NCBI GenBank assembly: GCA_031286695.1
Contig: JAITTY010000009.1
Coordinates: 62,001-126,000 of the forward strand
Origin: Sphingobacterium sp.
GTDB lineage: Bacteria; Bacteroidota; Bacteroidia; Sphingobacteriales; Sphingobacteriaceae
Direction of reading: 5' to 3'
Length of the DNA: 64,000 nt
In this document: positions 1 through 8,821 of the stretch, piece after piece
Layout of the letters: each line of letters opens with the position of its first letter
Numbering within the stretch: position 1 is the stretch's first letter
Made by a program: the position numbers and the translations under genes
Notes under the pieces: generated by a model
What the model was told of the DNA's origin: nothing
The model's input: only the letters and a program-made list of their open reading frames with translations
Database searches by the model: none

Positions 1-1
1 C

Positions 2-2329
2 CTCGCCGGTTTAACCATTGCGTTGTTGGTATTTATGTTAATCAGTTCACTTGTCGTTGATGAGCTTTCCTACGACAGACAATGGAGCAACTCCCATGAG
101 CTTTACCGAATGAGGGTCGTCCCCAAAGAAACGCGGGAAGGTGTCAAAAGCAATATTTCGGAGGCTCCTGAAGGTCTCTCAGCTGCCATGAAAACTAATT
201 TTCCTGAGATACTAGGTTATACCACGATCAACAGTAGCTCGCGGAAATTAACAATCGACGGGCTGTCAAAACAACTCGCTGAAATCAGTACCTTAGAAAT
301 TGATAGCGGTTTTTTCAATCTTTTTGACACAAAAATAATTTCAGGCAATCCAAAACAAGTTATTGCAGGTGCAAAAAACATCACATTGACAGCCTCCGCT
401 GTACAAAAATACTTCGGCGGAAAAGATGTACTCGGCAGCACATTCTACAATAAACCACAAGAAGGGGAACCAGAAGCGTATTATGTCAATGCCATTATTG
501 AAGATATCCCTCATAATTCTTCCTTTCAAGCAGAAGCTCTCGTACTGATGCCTAAGGTAATTGAATTCAATCCGACAGAGACTGGCTCATTGAAAACACA
601 AATTCTGTTGCTCAAAAGCACAACCGATATTAATCGCTTTTCAATCAAAATAAACAAATGGTACAATGCACAAAAACTGAATGACTGGGCAAAAAGTTTT
701 AATCTTTTTATTGAACCCATCAAGGATATACACCTACAAAGTATTACAGGATGGGAGAATCCCATGCAAGATATTTATCTACTGGTGGGCATAGCGATCC
801 TTATTCTGATATTGGTCAGTATTAACTACATTAACCTAAGCTTTGCACATGCCATAAAACGTGCACAACAGATAGGCATCCGCAAAGTATTGGGGGCAAG
901 CCGAAAAAATCTAATCTTACAAATGAGCATAGAGAGTACCATACTCTTTTCTGGCTCTTTTCTGATCGCATTTTTCGGTTATGTCCTTATCAGTCCTGCA
1001 TTTGAAAACTATTTAGAGCATCCATTGACGATGAGCTACCAGCATTCCTTATTCATGTTTGTTGGACTACTAACCACCTGGATAATTCTGGGCTGGCTGT
1101 GCAGTTTACCTACCGCGTTGTCTCTGTCGAAAACGAAACCATCGCTGGAACTTCGGAAGCAGCTTTCTTTCTTCAGGCTTCCACTAAATATGACATTTAC
1201 CAAAGTGCTGGTTGTTGTCCAATTTGCCATTTCCATCGTCGTAGCGATCTGCATGATGTCCATGCGGGCACAATTACATTATTTGTATAGCAAAGATCTT
1301 GGCTACGAGCCTAAAAATCTTTTAGCCATCAACTATACCTCGTGGGAAGGAAAGGATAAGGCCTTCAAACAGGAGCTATTAAGAAATTCATACATCACAT
1401 CGGTTAGTCTCACAAGCTGGACTCCCTTTAGTGGAAGCGCAGATTTTAAAATAGTAAAAGATCCCGGTGATCCGAACAAAGAACTGGCTATTGTATTTGT
1501 CTATGCAGATTATGACTACATCAAAACAATGGGCATAAAGCTTCTTGACGGCCGGCCTTTGAGTGCGGACTATGCTCTGGACAGACCATTTACGGATTCG
1601 GTAAGCAACGGACAGCCGGTATTTACAAACATGCTCATTTCCGAAGGAACAGCCCAACGACTCCCTTTTAAACTCAATAAGAGTTTAGAACTCCTAAAAA
1701 ATACACCAGTTGGCATATTTAAAGAGTTTAACGGTGCAAGCTTAAAGTTTCCGATCGGTCCTTTTGCAATTAAGGCAGGTAATGAATGGGAAGGGGGGTG
1801 CATGCTCATCCGGGTAGAAGAAGGTAAGAAAAAGGAAGCTTTAGCACTGGTAAACCATACATGGAACAAATTTTTCCCGAACCGGATCGCGCAGATCAAC
1901 TGGCAGGAAGATCAGGTGCAGCATCAATATAACAAAGAAAAAAAGCAATACCAGCAATTGGCACTTTTTACCGGCTCCAGTATGCTAATTGCCATCTTAG
2001 GGATCGTAGCTATTGCCATTTATACGCTAGAACGAAGGGTAAAAGAAATTGGTATTCGTAAAGTACTGGGGGCTTCGGTAAATAAGATCACGTATATGAT
2101 TTCCAAATCCTTTATCTTACTCCTGTTGATGGCGATTCTAATAGCTTTTCCTATAGCATGGTGGTTTACGCAAAAATGGTTGGAAAATTTCTTCTATCAT
2201 ATTGATGTACCGATTGCTCTATTTGTTTTCACAGGAATGTTTATAGGTTTGACGACCTTAGCGATTATTGCTACCCGGATATTCCAGACAGCCCGTATTA
2301 ACCCTGTCAATAGTTTAAGAGATGAATAG
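2..2329 (+). CDS. FtsX/MacB-type ABC transporter permease, 5' end cut by window
   Basis: Inner-membrane permease of a MacB-like ABC exporter. The frame is open from base 2 and reads LAGLTIA before the first possible start (a TTG at 23); that is the end of the first membrane helix in this family, so about 20-30 N-terminal residues lie outside the window. Order: rest of TM1, periplasmic MacB_PCD-like region, FtsX block with GIRKVLGASRKN near visible residue 293, second periplasmic region, second FtsX block with EIGIRKVLGAS near 682. The tail NPVNSLRDE is shared by the next three permeases. It has no ATPase domain and presumably uses the ATPase at 11319. The transported substrate cannot be told from sequence. 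Confidence 0.9.
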   Translation, partial: LAGLTIALLVFMLISSLVVDELSYDRQWSNSHELYRMRVVPKETREGVKSNISEAPEGLSAAMKTNFPEILGYTTINSSSRKLTIDGLSKQLAEISTLEIDSGFFNLFDTKIISGNPKQVIAGAKNITLTASAVQKYFGGKDVLGSTFYNKPQEGEPEAYYVNAIIEDIPHNSSFQAEALVLMPKVIEFNPTETGSLKTQILLLKSTTDINRFSIKINKWYNAQKLNDWAKSFNLFIEPIKDIHLQSITGWENPMQDIYLLVGIAILILILVSINYINLSFAHAIKRAQQIGIRKVLGASRKNLILQMSIESTILFSGSFLIAFFGYVLISPAFENYLEHPLTMSYQHSLFMFVGLLTTWIILGWLCSLPTALSLSKTKPSLELRKQLSFFRLPLNMTFTKVLVVVQFAISIVVAICMMSMRAQLHYLYSKDLGYEPKNLLAINYTSWEGKDKAFKQELLRNSYITSVSLTSWTPFSGSADFKIVKDPGDPNKELAIVFVYADYDYIKTMGIKLLDGRPLSADYALDRPFTDSVSNGQPVFTNMLISEGTAQRLPFKLNKSLELLKNTPVGIFKEFNGASLKFPIGPFAIKAGNEWEGGCMLIRVEEGKKKEALALVNHTWNKFFPNRIAQINWQEDQVQHQYNKEKKQYQQLALFTGSSMLIAILGIVAIAIYTLERRVKEIGIRKVLGASVNKITYMISKSFILLLLMAILIAFPIAWWFTQKWLENFFYHIDVPIALFVFTGMFIGLTTLAIIATRIFQTARINPVNSLRDE

Positions 2330-2334
2330 AAAAA

Positions 2335-2422
2335 TAAGCCGTAGGGTACGTTGACGTTCTATGTATCTATTGTTAACCAAATTTGGGTGTAGATCAGTTT
2401 ATAATTGGTTCCCTACGGCTTA
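2335..2422. repeat. 12-bp inverted repeat with a 64-nt loop
   Basis: TAAGCCGTAGGG at 2335-2346 is matched by its exact reverse complement at 2411-2422. It starts 6 nt after the permease stop. The loop is too long for a simple intrinsic terminator and the arms are not followed by a T-run, so it is either the base of a larger folded 3' UTR or a small palindromic repeat. Confidence 0.6.
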
Positions 2423-2431
2423 GGCACTTTG

Positions 2432-2475
2432 AAGCAATTTTTAGCTGTTCGTGTGTTGGACAGCAAAAATTGCTT
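2432..2475. terminator. Hairpin between convergent genes
   Basis: A stem of about 18 bp (AAGCAATTTTT / AAAAATTGCTT outside, GCTGTTC / GGACAGC inside, one bulged A, loop GTGTGTT) lies between the plus-strand permease and the minus-strand gene ending at 2474. Strong stem and convergent position suggest a bidirectional terminator, although no long T-run follows either arm. Confidence 0.6.
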
Positions 2476-3157
2476 ATTTCTTTTCAGTCGACTCCGTGGG
2501 AGCAGCTAAAATATAACCGAATCCGTATTGAGATGCTTTCCGAATAATTTTGCGTTCATCAGACCGATTGAGCAAATCTTCAAGTACCTTCATCAGGTTT
2601 TTAGGATGTATATTCATTTCTAGTTTAGCACAGCATAAGTTGTGTATTTCGTCAGGTCTCTTTTCTACATTAAAATATCCCATATCAATATTCTCATCCA
2701 AGAGAGTACTTATCTTTTTTACTTCTTCTATTGTCGAAATTTCATAAGGGTCGAGATCATGTCGAATATCGATTAACTTAAATTCGATTACTTTTTGATC
2801 TTGCTCTACATCAACTTTATACACTTCATAAATAACGCGGTCACCCAATTTAGTTACATGCAATTCATATGTATACTTCTGTGACGACAAATCAATTCCG
2901 TAAGGCATCAATTCATTCATACTCTTTATTTCTAGCACAAGCTGCATGACAACCAAATCATGAACAAAAATTCTTTTCCTTTTGAATGTCTCGACTTTGT
3001 TTATAAAATCGAATGACTTTCCCATTAAAAAAGAAACTTCTTCGGGTGAAAGGTGCCGCGAAATACGTTGTAACAGCATACGATAATATATTTGCATGTT
3101 TAACTCTTCGCACCTTCGTTTATATACTTTTGTTTTTTGAATTTTCGCTGTTTTCAT
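2474..3157 (-). CDS. Unrecognised protein, possible N-terminal helix-turn-helix
   Basis: About 227 aa from the ATG at 3157 (MKTAKIQKTK). An in-frame extension to 3247 is dismissed because it is low-complexity, Phe-rich and lies in the AT-rich divergent promoter region. Residues about 25-70 (ISRHLSPEEVSFLMGKSFDF...) are helical and look like a loose HTH; the rest is charged alpha/beta without a motif I know. There is no signal peptide or membrane segment, so it should be cytoplasmic. It is divergent from the small XRE gene at 3294, suggesting a two-gene regulatory pair. I assign no function. Confidence 0.7.
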   Translation of the reverse strand: MKTAKIQKTKVYKRRCEELNMQIYYRMLLQRISRHLSPEEVSFLMGKSFDFINKVETFKRKRIFVHDLVVMQLVLEIKSMNELMPYGIDLSSQKYTYELHVTKLGDRVIYEVYKVDVEQDQKVIEFKLIDIRHDLDPYEISTIEEVKKISTLLDENIDMGYFNVEKRPDEIHNLCCAKLEMNIHPKNLMKVLEDLLNRSDERKIIRKASQYGFGYILAAPTESTEKK

Positions 3158-3246
3158 CATTGACACATTTGAATGATATAGATTTTCAATACAAAAGAAT
3201 AGAAAATATTCTAAAAATAAAAACATTTGTATAAATAAAAATAACA

Positions 3247-3265
3247 TTATCTATATTTATCTATA
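3247..3265. promoter_or_regulatory. Direct repeat TTATCTATA x2, candidate repressor operator
   Basis: TTATCTATA occurs at 3247-3255 and 3257-3265, a 10-bp period that puts both copies on the same DNA face. It lies in the shared promoter region between the minus-strand gene starting at 3157 and the XRE gene starting at 3294, a natural place for autoregulation by the XRE protein. AT-rich context lowers the confidence. Confidence 0.4.
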
Positions 3266-3293
3266 CAAAGAGAAAGAATACAAAATTATAATT

Positions 3294-3518
3294 ATGACAA
3301 AACTAGGTGAATTTTTAGAGAAGAAATCCGTTAATAAATCGCGAATTGCGCGCAAAACAGGTTTAAGTAAGGCAAGAATCAATGAGTTAACGATGACCGA
3401 AACGGCTAAATTGCGTTTGGATGAAATGTACCTGATCGCATTGGCTATTGATACAGATCCAGCTAAAATGATGTTCGAATTATGTGATCATCTCCAGCTG
3501 AAAGAGATTGAAGAGTAA
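3294..3518 (+). CDS. Small XRE-family helix-turn-helix protein
   Basis: A 74-aa protein that is almost entirely one Cro/CI-type DNA-binding domain: residues about 4-48 contain LGEFLEKKSVNKSRIARKTG followed by LSKARINELT as the likely recognition helix, then a short acidic tail (LKEIEE). There is no dimerisation or sensor domain, so it would act as a simple repressor or antitoxin-like regulator. It is transcribed away from the 227-aa gene with about 136 bp between the starts, which holds the TTATCTATA repeat. No toxin-like partner is recognisable. The family call is firm, the target is inferred. Confidence 0.85.
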   Translation: MTKLGEFLEKKSVNKSRIARKTGLSKARINELTMTETAKLRLDEMYLIALAIDTDPAKMMFELCDHLQLKEIEE

Positions 3519-3552
3519 GCAATTCTCTATTTACCGTCGGCGCCTAGAACTT

Positions 3553-3592
3553 CTGTGCGATACTGAACGCCCAACTGTTCGATATCGTACAG
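3553..3592. promoter_or_regulatory. Dyad element upstream of permease operon, putative enhancer (UAS)
   Basis: A dyad pairs CTGTGCGATA with TATCGTACAG around a 20-nt centre that contains AACTGTTCGA. The right part, CTGTTCGATATCGTACAG, is itself a near-perfect palindrome. The arrangement is repeated at 8654-8704. The dyad centre is about 84 bp upstream of the TTG of a sigma-54-like promoter, a usual distance for NtrC-type activator sites. Confidence 0.6.
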
Positions 3593-3644
3593 ACGAGTTT
3601 TTCAAATTAAACACAATAAACTAACTATCAATGCATTAACAAAA

Positions 3645-3660
3645 TGGCAACGCAATTGAT
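3645..3660 (+). promoter_or_regulatory. Sigma-54-like (-24/-12) promoter
   Basis: TGGCA-N6-TTGAT matches the consensus TGGCA-N6-TTGCW apart from the -12 C. It lies 63 nt before the ATG at 3723 and about 84 bp after the dyad at 3553. A better match at the equivalent place before 8822 supports it. Confidence 0.6.
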
Positions 3661-3722
3661 TTCAGCTTAAACGTCTGTTTTGATTATAACTATCAGTCAT
3701 TCAGGCGCTAAAAATATCTGCT

Positions 3723-6164
3723 ATGATAGGAAATAATCTCAAAATAGCTTGGCGGAATATGGCAAAAAACAAGCTATATTCATTCATCAAGATTGGTGGC
3801 TTTGCCTTTAGTATTGCGATCTGCATCCTCATTGTTTTATATATCAAACATGAGACCAGCTACAATAAGTTTTATCCGGATATGGATAGAATTTACCGCC
3901 TGGTCATTCAGTTACCCATTGAGAATAAAACCGAGCGCTGGGTTTCACTTTCTGCGCCGGTAGCGCCAACCCTAAAAGCAGAAATACCCTCCATTGAGCA
4001 AACGGGGCGCATCCTACCTAATCCGTTATTCGGTGCGGGCAGCAACCAATTGTCATTAAATAACAGCCCAGATAGCCATTACGATGATGGATTTGTCTAT
4101 GTCGACCAGTCCATTCTCGACATGTTTCCTATGCCAATGGTTTCGGGTCAGCTGTCCCATGCACTCGACAAACCCAACACATTGGTTATCACCAGAAGCA
4201 AAGCTGAAAAATACTTTAAAAATGATCCAATTGGGCAAACGATCTATCTCAACAACAATAAATCGAAGGCCTATACCATCACTGGGGTCATTGAAGATAT
4301 GCCCAACAATTCGACCCTTGCCGGTTATAGTTTTTTTATGTCGCTCGCTGGAGAACCTTTTTATCAAGGCGAACAGACAGCTTGGCTCAATAACAATTAT
4401 ACCGTTTATGTCAAATTAAAACCTAATGTATCTATTGCACTGGCAGAAAAAGAAATTTCAAAGAATTACTTAGAAATACATTATCTCCCTGAATATCTAA
4501 AATCAGGACGTAAACTAAATCCGCTTTTTAAGCAGGCAAAAATAACCCTACAGAATGCCCTCGACATGCATTTAAAATCTGCGGATATAAGCGACGATAA
4601 AGTCAGTACATTGAACAGGGGCGATATTCGCATGGTTTGGACCTTCGCAACAGTAGCCTTATTTATTTTGTTTATTGCTTGTATTAACTTCATCAACTTA
4701 TCGACAGCAAACGCCGCAACGAGAGCAAAAGAAATCGGTATCCGTAAGACTATTGGCTCATCCAGAAAGCTGCTTGTTGGACAATTTCTTGTTGAAGCAA
4801 TTTGTTATAGTGTATTGTCACTGATTATTGGGTTATTTCTAAGCTGGTTACTACTACCCGTATTCAACCATCTAGCCAACAAATCCTTGACCATTCCTTG
4901 GATAGCGGCATACTTCTTTCCTTCTCTTTTGGCGGCCATATTGGTGATCGGTCTCCTTGCCGGGATCTACCCAGCACTGTACCTCTCCAAATTTAAACCA
5001 ATCACCGCACTGAAAAACAATGTCATTGGCTCCAAATCTTCGCTGTTTAGGAATAGTTTAGTTGTCTTTCAATTCGCCACCTCAATTATCCTTATCGTTG
5101 GCGCATTGGTGACCAATAAACAGATAAACTACATATTGGACAAAGATCTGGGATTTGACAAGGAACAAGTCATTGTTCTTCGCGGTATCAGTACATTATC
5201 TAAGCAGCTTCCGAGTTTAAAAAATGAGCTAAAAAGCCTTCCAAATGTTACTTCGGTTTCTATGGGTGATTTTCTTCCAGTCCCCATCGATGGCGCCAAA
5301 CGAAATGGGAATCCGTTCTGGGTCGATGGCAGAAAAGATTTTGATATGGCTACACAGGGCCAATTTTGGGAAATCGATCAGGATTATCTAAACACATTCG
5401 GTCTTCATTTAAATAAAGGGCGAAATTTTGATCCCACCAGAGCCACCGATAGCAGTTCGGCTATTATCAATCAGAAATTGGCCGACGAGCTTCACTTAAA
5501 GAATCCCATTGGTGCAAAAATTACCAATGGCAATACATGGACAGTCATTGGCGTAGTAGATGATTTTATTTTTGAGTCGCTAAAGGATAAGGGGTATACA
5601 GGACTTTGTATGACATTACAAGGCAATCCTTCCCTACTCTCAATTAAGGTAAAACCGCAACATCTCAAAGAGACGCTCGCCGATATTACAGCAGTATGGG
5701 ACAAATTTGCCCCAAATCAACAAATTAACTATAGCTTTCTGGACGAAGGATTTGAGTCCCTTTATCAAGATGTGGAAAGGACCAAGAATATATTCACGTG
5801 TTTTGCACTTGTTGCCATTTTTGTTGCAGCACTCGGGCTTTTCGGTCTCGCAACTTATGTGACACAACAACGAACCAAAGAAATTGGTGTACGTAAGGTC
5901 CTTGGAGCCAGTGCGATCAGATTACTCCGATTACTGTCTGGAGATTTTATAAAATTGGTGTTTGTAGCCTTGGTCATTGCCACACCTGTTGCGTGGTGGG
6001 CAATGAACCAATGGCTTACTGATTTTAACTATCGAATCGAAATAAATTGGCTATACTTCATTCTCGCAGGTATGAGTGCCATTTTAATTGCCTTAGGTAC
6101 AATCAGCTATCAGACTTGGAAAGCCATTCGCGCCAATCCTGTGGATAGTCTGCGTGATGAATAA
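3723..6164 (+). CDS. FtsX/MacB-type ABC transporter permease (paralogue A)
   Basis: Full-length 813-aa double-FtsX permease, the size typical of the large Bacteroidota permeases that lack an own ATPase. TM1 is at about 20-42 (FAFSIAICILIVLYI), then a MacB_PCD-like periplasmic domain to about 290, the first FtsX block with EIGIRKTIGSSRK near 336, a further TM and periplasmic region, and a second FtsX block with EIGVRKVLGAS near 719. It ends NPVDSLRDE. The next gene is a close paralogue 27 nt downstream, so both should be co-transcribed from the sigma-54-like promoter at 3645. Probably exports or extracts a substrate with the ATPase at 11319; substrate unknown. Confidence 0.92.
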   Translation: MIGNNLKIAWRNMAKNKLYSFIKIGGFAFSIAICILIVLYIKHETSYNKFYPDMDRIYRLVIQLPIENKTERWVSLSAPVAPTLKAEIPSIEQTGRILPNPLFGAGSNQLSLNNSPDSHYDDGFVYVDQSILDMFPMPMVSGQLSHALDKPNTLVITRSKAEKYFKNDPIGQTIYLNNNKSKAYTITGVIEDMPNNSTLAGYSFFMSLAGEPFYQGEQTAWLNNNYTVYVKLKPNVSIALAEKEISKNYLEIHYLPEYLKSGRKLNPLFKQAKITLQNALDMHLKSADISDDKVSTLNRGDIRMVWTFATVALFILFIACINFINLSTANAATRAKEIGIRKTIGSSRKLLVGQFLVEAICYSVLSLIIGLFLSWLLLPVFNHLANKSLTIPWIAAYFFPSLLAAILVIGLLAGIYPALYLSKFKPITALKNNVIGSKSSLFRNSLVVFQFATSIILIVGALVTNKQINYILDKDLGFDKEQVIVLRGISTLSKQLPSLKNELKSLPNVTSVSMGDFLPVPIDGAKRNGNPFWVDGRKDFDMATQGQFWEIDQDYLNTFGLHLNKGRNFDPTRATDSSSAIINQKLADELHLKNPIGAKITNGNTWTVIGVVDDFIFESLKDKGYTGLCMTLQGNPSLLSIKVKPQHLKETLADITAVWDKFAPNQQINYSFLDEGFESLYQDVERTKNIFTCFALVAIFVAALGLFGLATYVTQQRTKEIGVRKVLGASAIRLLRLLSGDFIKLVFVALVIATPVAWWAMNQWLTDFNYRIEINWLYFILAGMSAILIALGTISYQTWKAIRANPVDSLRDE

Positions 6165-6191
6165 ATACAAAAACCGTAAAAGACTTTTATT

Positions 6192-8639
6192 ATGATAGGA
6201 AATAATTTAAAGATTGCTTGGCGAAATATGGCCAACAACAAACTCTACTCGATCATCAAGATCGGCGGGTTCGCTTTTAGTATTGCCATTTGCATTCTTA
6301 TTGTACTGTACATTCGACATGAAACCAGTTATGACAAAATGTATCCTGACATGGACCGTGTTTTCCGTCTTATCGTTTCGGCACCCGATGGTGATAAAGT
6401 GAGGCAAACCTTTGCCTTTCCTGCCCCAGCAGCTAAAACCTTGCAAGAAGAAATCCCAAGTGTAGAATTAGCCGGGCGCATTTTACCCAATACCTTATTT
6501 GGTGCCGGAAGTAATCTGTTTACTGTAAATGGCCATGCGGAAAATTACCTTGATAAAGGGTTTGTTTATGTCGATCAGTCCATTTTGGAAATATTTCCGC
6601 TTCCGGTCATACAAGGACAGCTATCCCATGCACTGGACAAACCCAATTCGATAGTCATTACCAAAAGTAGGGCTCAGAAATACTTCAAAGGAAATGCTGT
6701 AGGACAAACGATTTATCTCAACAATAATAAAAATGTTGTATACAACATAACAGCTGTGATCGATGATGCTCCGAACAATTCCAGTCTCTATGGTTATGAT
6801 TATTTTATATCCCTGGCAGGGGAACCATTTTATCCGGGTGAACAAAACAATTGGGGCGCGACAAATTACATCACCTATGTAAAACTGAGGGAGAATACAG
6901 ATATTGCCAACGCACAACGTAGCATTTCAAAAAACTATATTCAGGACCATTATATTTTACTCAACAAAAAAAATGGGATGAAAATATCCCCCGAAATAAT
7001 GCAGTCAACCGTATTGCTTCAAAACGCTCTTGATATGCACCTGCGTTCAAAAAATATTTCAGAATATGGCACAGCAACACAATATCAAGGCGACATCAAA
7101 ATGGTCTGGGTATTTGCTGGCATTGCATTTTTTATTCTATTGATCGCCTGTATTAACTTCATCAACTTATCAACAGCGAATGCGGCAACAAGGGCAAAAG
7201 AAATAGGAATTCGTAAAACCATTGGATCCAATCGAAGCACGCTGATTATGCAGTTTATGACTGAAGCGATATGTTACAGTCTCATTTCACTCCTTATCGG
7301 ACTGCTATTAGCCTTCCTCTTATTACCACTATTTAACAATCTAGCCAACAAAGCACTGTTTATACCTTGGTCGGTAGGATACTTTGTGCCTGCGTTGATT
7401 TTGAGCATGTTGATCATCGGCACCCTGGCAGGCTTATACCCGGCACTCTATTTATCAGGATTTCAACCGATCAATGCATTGAAGAGCAAATCGGTCACCA
7501 ACCCTAAATCTTCGTTGTTACGCAATGGGCTGGTTATTTTTCAATTTTCGACTTCCATCATACTGATGATCAGCGCACTTATTGCGAATCAGCAAATCAG
7601 TTTCATGCTCAATAAGGATATTGGCTTCAACAAAGATCAGGTCATTGTACTCCGTGGCATAAATGGTATTGCTTCTCAGGTTAGAGAATTGAAAAATGAA
7701 CTGAAAGCTATTCCATCCGTTAGTGATGTCTCCATAAGTGACTACTTGCCCGTCCAGTTAGAGGGAGCAAAAAGAAACGGGAATCTTTTCTGGGCCAAAG
7801 GAAAAGAAGATCTCGAATTAGGAGAAGGCGGACAATTCTGGAATATCGACGAAAGTTACCTCACCACTTTTGGACTAAAACTTATAGCAGGCCGAAACTT
7901 CGATCCACATATCGCATCGGATAGCACCGGCGCGATTGTTAATAAACGAATGATAGCTGATCTGGGGATTAAAGGAAATCCCATTGGCGCACAAATTACC
8001 AATGGCATGACATGGACCATTATCGGTGTTGTCGACGATTTTATCTTTGAATCGATGAAGGATGAAGGGTACTATCCTCTTTGCATGACCCTCGCAAATA
8101 GCACTTCCATGCTTTCCATCAAGACCAAATCGACAGACATGGCCAAAACGTTGGCCGACATTAATACCGTTTGGAATAAGTTTTCGCCGAATCAAAAAAT
8201 CGACTACAATTTCCTTGATGCTGGCTTCGCCGACCTCTATCAAGATGTCCAACGGACCAAAAATATTTTTGGCTGCTTCGCTTTCGTTGCCATTTTTGTT
8301 GCAGCACTTGGACTTTTTGGACTGGCAACTTATGTGACCCAGCAACGTACCAAAGAAATCGGTGTCCGCAAGGTCCTCGGCGCAAGTTCCGTCCGATTAC
8401 TCAAATTACTCTCAGGAGACTTTATAAAATTGGTGTTTGTAGCCTTGATCATTGCTACACCTGTTGCGTGGTGGGCAATGAATCAATGGCTGACAGATTT
8501 CAATTATCGCATAGAAATAAATTGGTTCTACTTTGCTCTTGCAGGAATAAGTGCAATCTTAGTTGCATTTGGAACCATTAGCTATCAAACTTGGAAGGTT
8601 ATTCGCGCCAATCCGGTAAATAGCCTCCGTGATGAATAA
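6192..8639 (+). CDS. FtsX/MacB-type ABC transporter permease (paralogue B)
   Basis: An 815-aa double-FtsX permease and tandem duplicate of the gene before it: both begin MIGNNLKIAWRNMA and agree along their length. FtsX blocks sit near residues 336 (EIGIRKTIGSNRS) and 721 (EIGVRKVLGASS); the tail is NPVNSLRDE. The two periplasmic domains differ more than the membrane parts, consistent with a heterodimer or different binding partners. A stretch near the 3' end (8424-8491) is almost identical in DNA to 5945-6012, which suggests gene conversion. It has no promoter of its own (27-nt gap) and is read from the upstream operon start. Confidence 0.92.
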   Translation: MIGNNLKIAWRNMANNKLYSIIKIGGFAFSIAICILIVLYIRHETSYDKMYPDMDRVFRLIVSAPDGDKVRQTFAFPAPAAKTLQEEIPSVELAGRILPNTLFGAGSNLFTVNGHAENYLDKGFVYVDQSILEIFPLPVIQGQLSHALDKPNSIVITKSRAQKYFKGNAVGQTIYLNNNKNVVYNITAVIDDAPNNSSLYGYDYFISLAGEPFYPGEQNNWGATNYITYVKLRENTDIANAQRSISKNYIQDHYILLNKKNGMKISPEIMQSTVLLQNALDMHLRSKNISEYGTATQYQGDIKMVWVFAGIAFFILLIACINFINLSTANAATRAKEIGIRKTIGSNRSTLIMQFMTEAICYSLISLLIGLLLAFLLLPLFNNLANKALFIPWSVGYFVPALILSMLIIGTLAGLYPALYLSGFQPINALKSKSVTNPKSSLLRNGLVIFQFSTSIILMISALIANQQISFMLNKDIGFNKDQVIVLRGINGIASQVRELKNELKAIPSVSDVSISDYLPVQLEGAKRNGNLFWAKGKEDLELGEGGQFWNIDESYLTTFGLKLIAGRNFDPHIASDSTGAIVNKRMIADLGIKGNPIGAQITNGMTWTIIGVVDDFIFESMKDEGYYPLCMTLANSTSMLSIKTKSTDMAKTLADINTVWNKFSPNQKIDYNFLDAGFADLYQDVQRTKNIFGCFAFVAIFVAALGLFGLATYVTQQRTKEIGVRKVLGASSVRLLKLLSGDFIKLVFVALIIATPVAWWAMNQWLTDFNYRIEINWFYFALAGISAILVAFGTISYQTWKVIRANPVNSLRDE

Positions 8640-8653
8640 AGCATAATGGCTAC

Positions 8654-8704
8654 TTTCGGATGTTCGATTCTGGACGTAAACTGTTCGAAATCGGACATCC
8701 GAAA
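8654..8704. promoter_or_regulatory. Dyad element, second copy of the putative enhancer (UAS)
   Basis: TTTCGGATGT and ACATCCGAAA form the outer arms, extended inwards by CGATT / AATCG. The 19-nt centre CTGGACGTAAACTGTTCGA closely matches the centre at 3563-3582, and the right part CTGTTCGAAATCGGACAT matches the palindrome at 3575-3592. Combined motif: TGTNCGAWATCGNACA plus a third half-site upstream. It could also fold as a terminator for the gene ending at 8639, but no T-run follows. Confidence 0.6.
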
Positions 8705-8750
8705 ATAAAAAAAACCACATAAAACACTTATAACAAAACAATTACAACAA

Positions 8751-8766
8751 TGGCAAGGGGATTGCC
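8751..8766 (+). promoter_or_regulatory. Sigma-54-like (-24/-12) promoter
   Basis: TGGCAAGGGGATTGCC is a full match to TGGCA-N6-TTGC. It lies 55 nt before the ATG at 8822 and about 84 bp downstream of the dyad centre at 8679, the same geometry as at 3553-3660. It should drive the third permease and perhaps the ATPase after it. Confidence 0.75.
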
Positions 8767-8821
8767 TTTTTAATTAGGTAAAATAGTTCGAATTGGTTTA
8801 AACATACATATCCAGCGTAAA

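Noticed and set aside
2444..2464. TGTTCG...GGACA, resembling the enhancer dyad
   Set aside because: The spacing differs by one base and the bases are part of the terminator-like stem; no sigma-54 promoter follows.
7875..8345. 156-aa antisense frame within a permease gene
   Set aside because: A shadow of the second permease; no homology features and no promoter.
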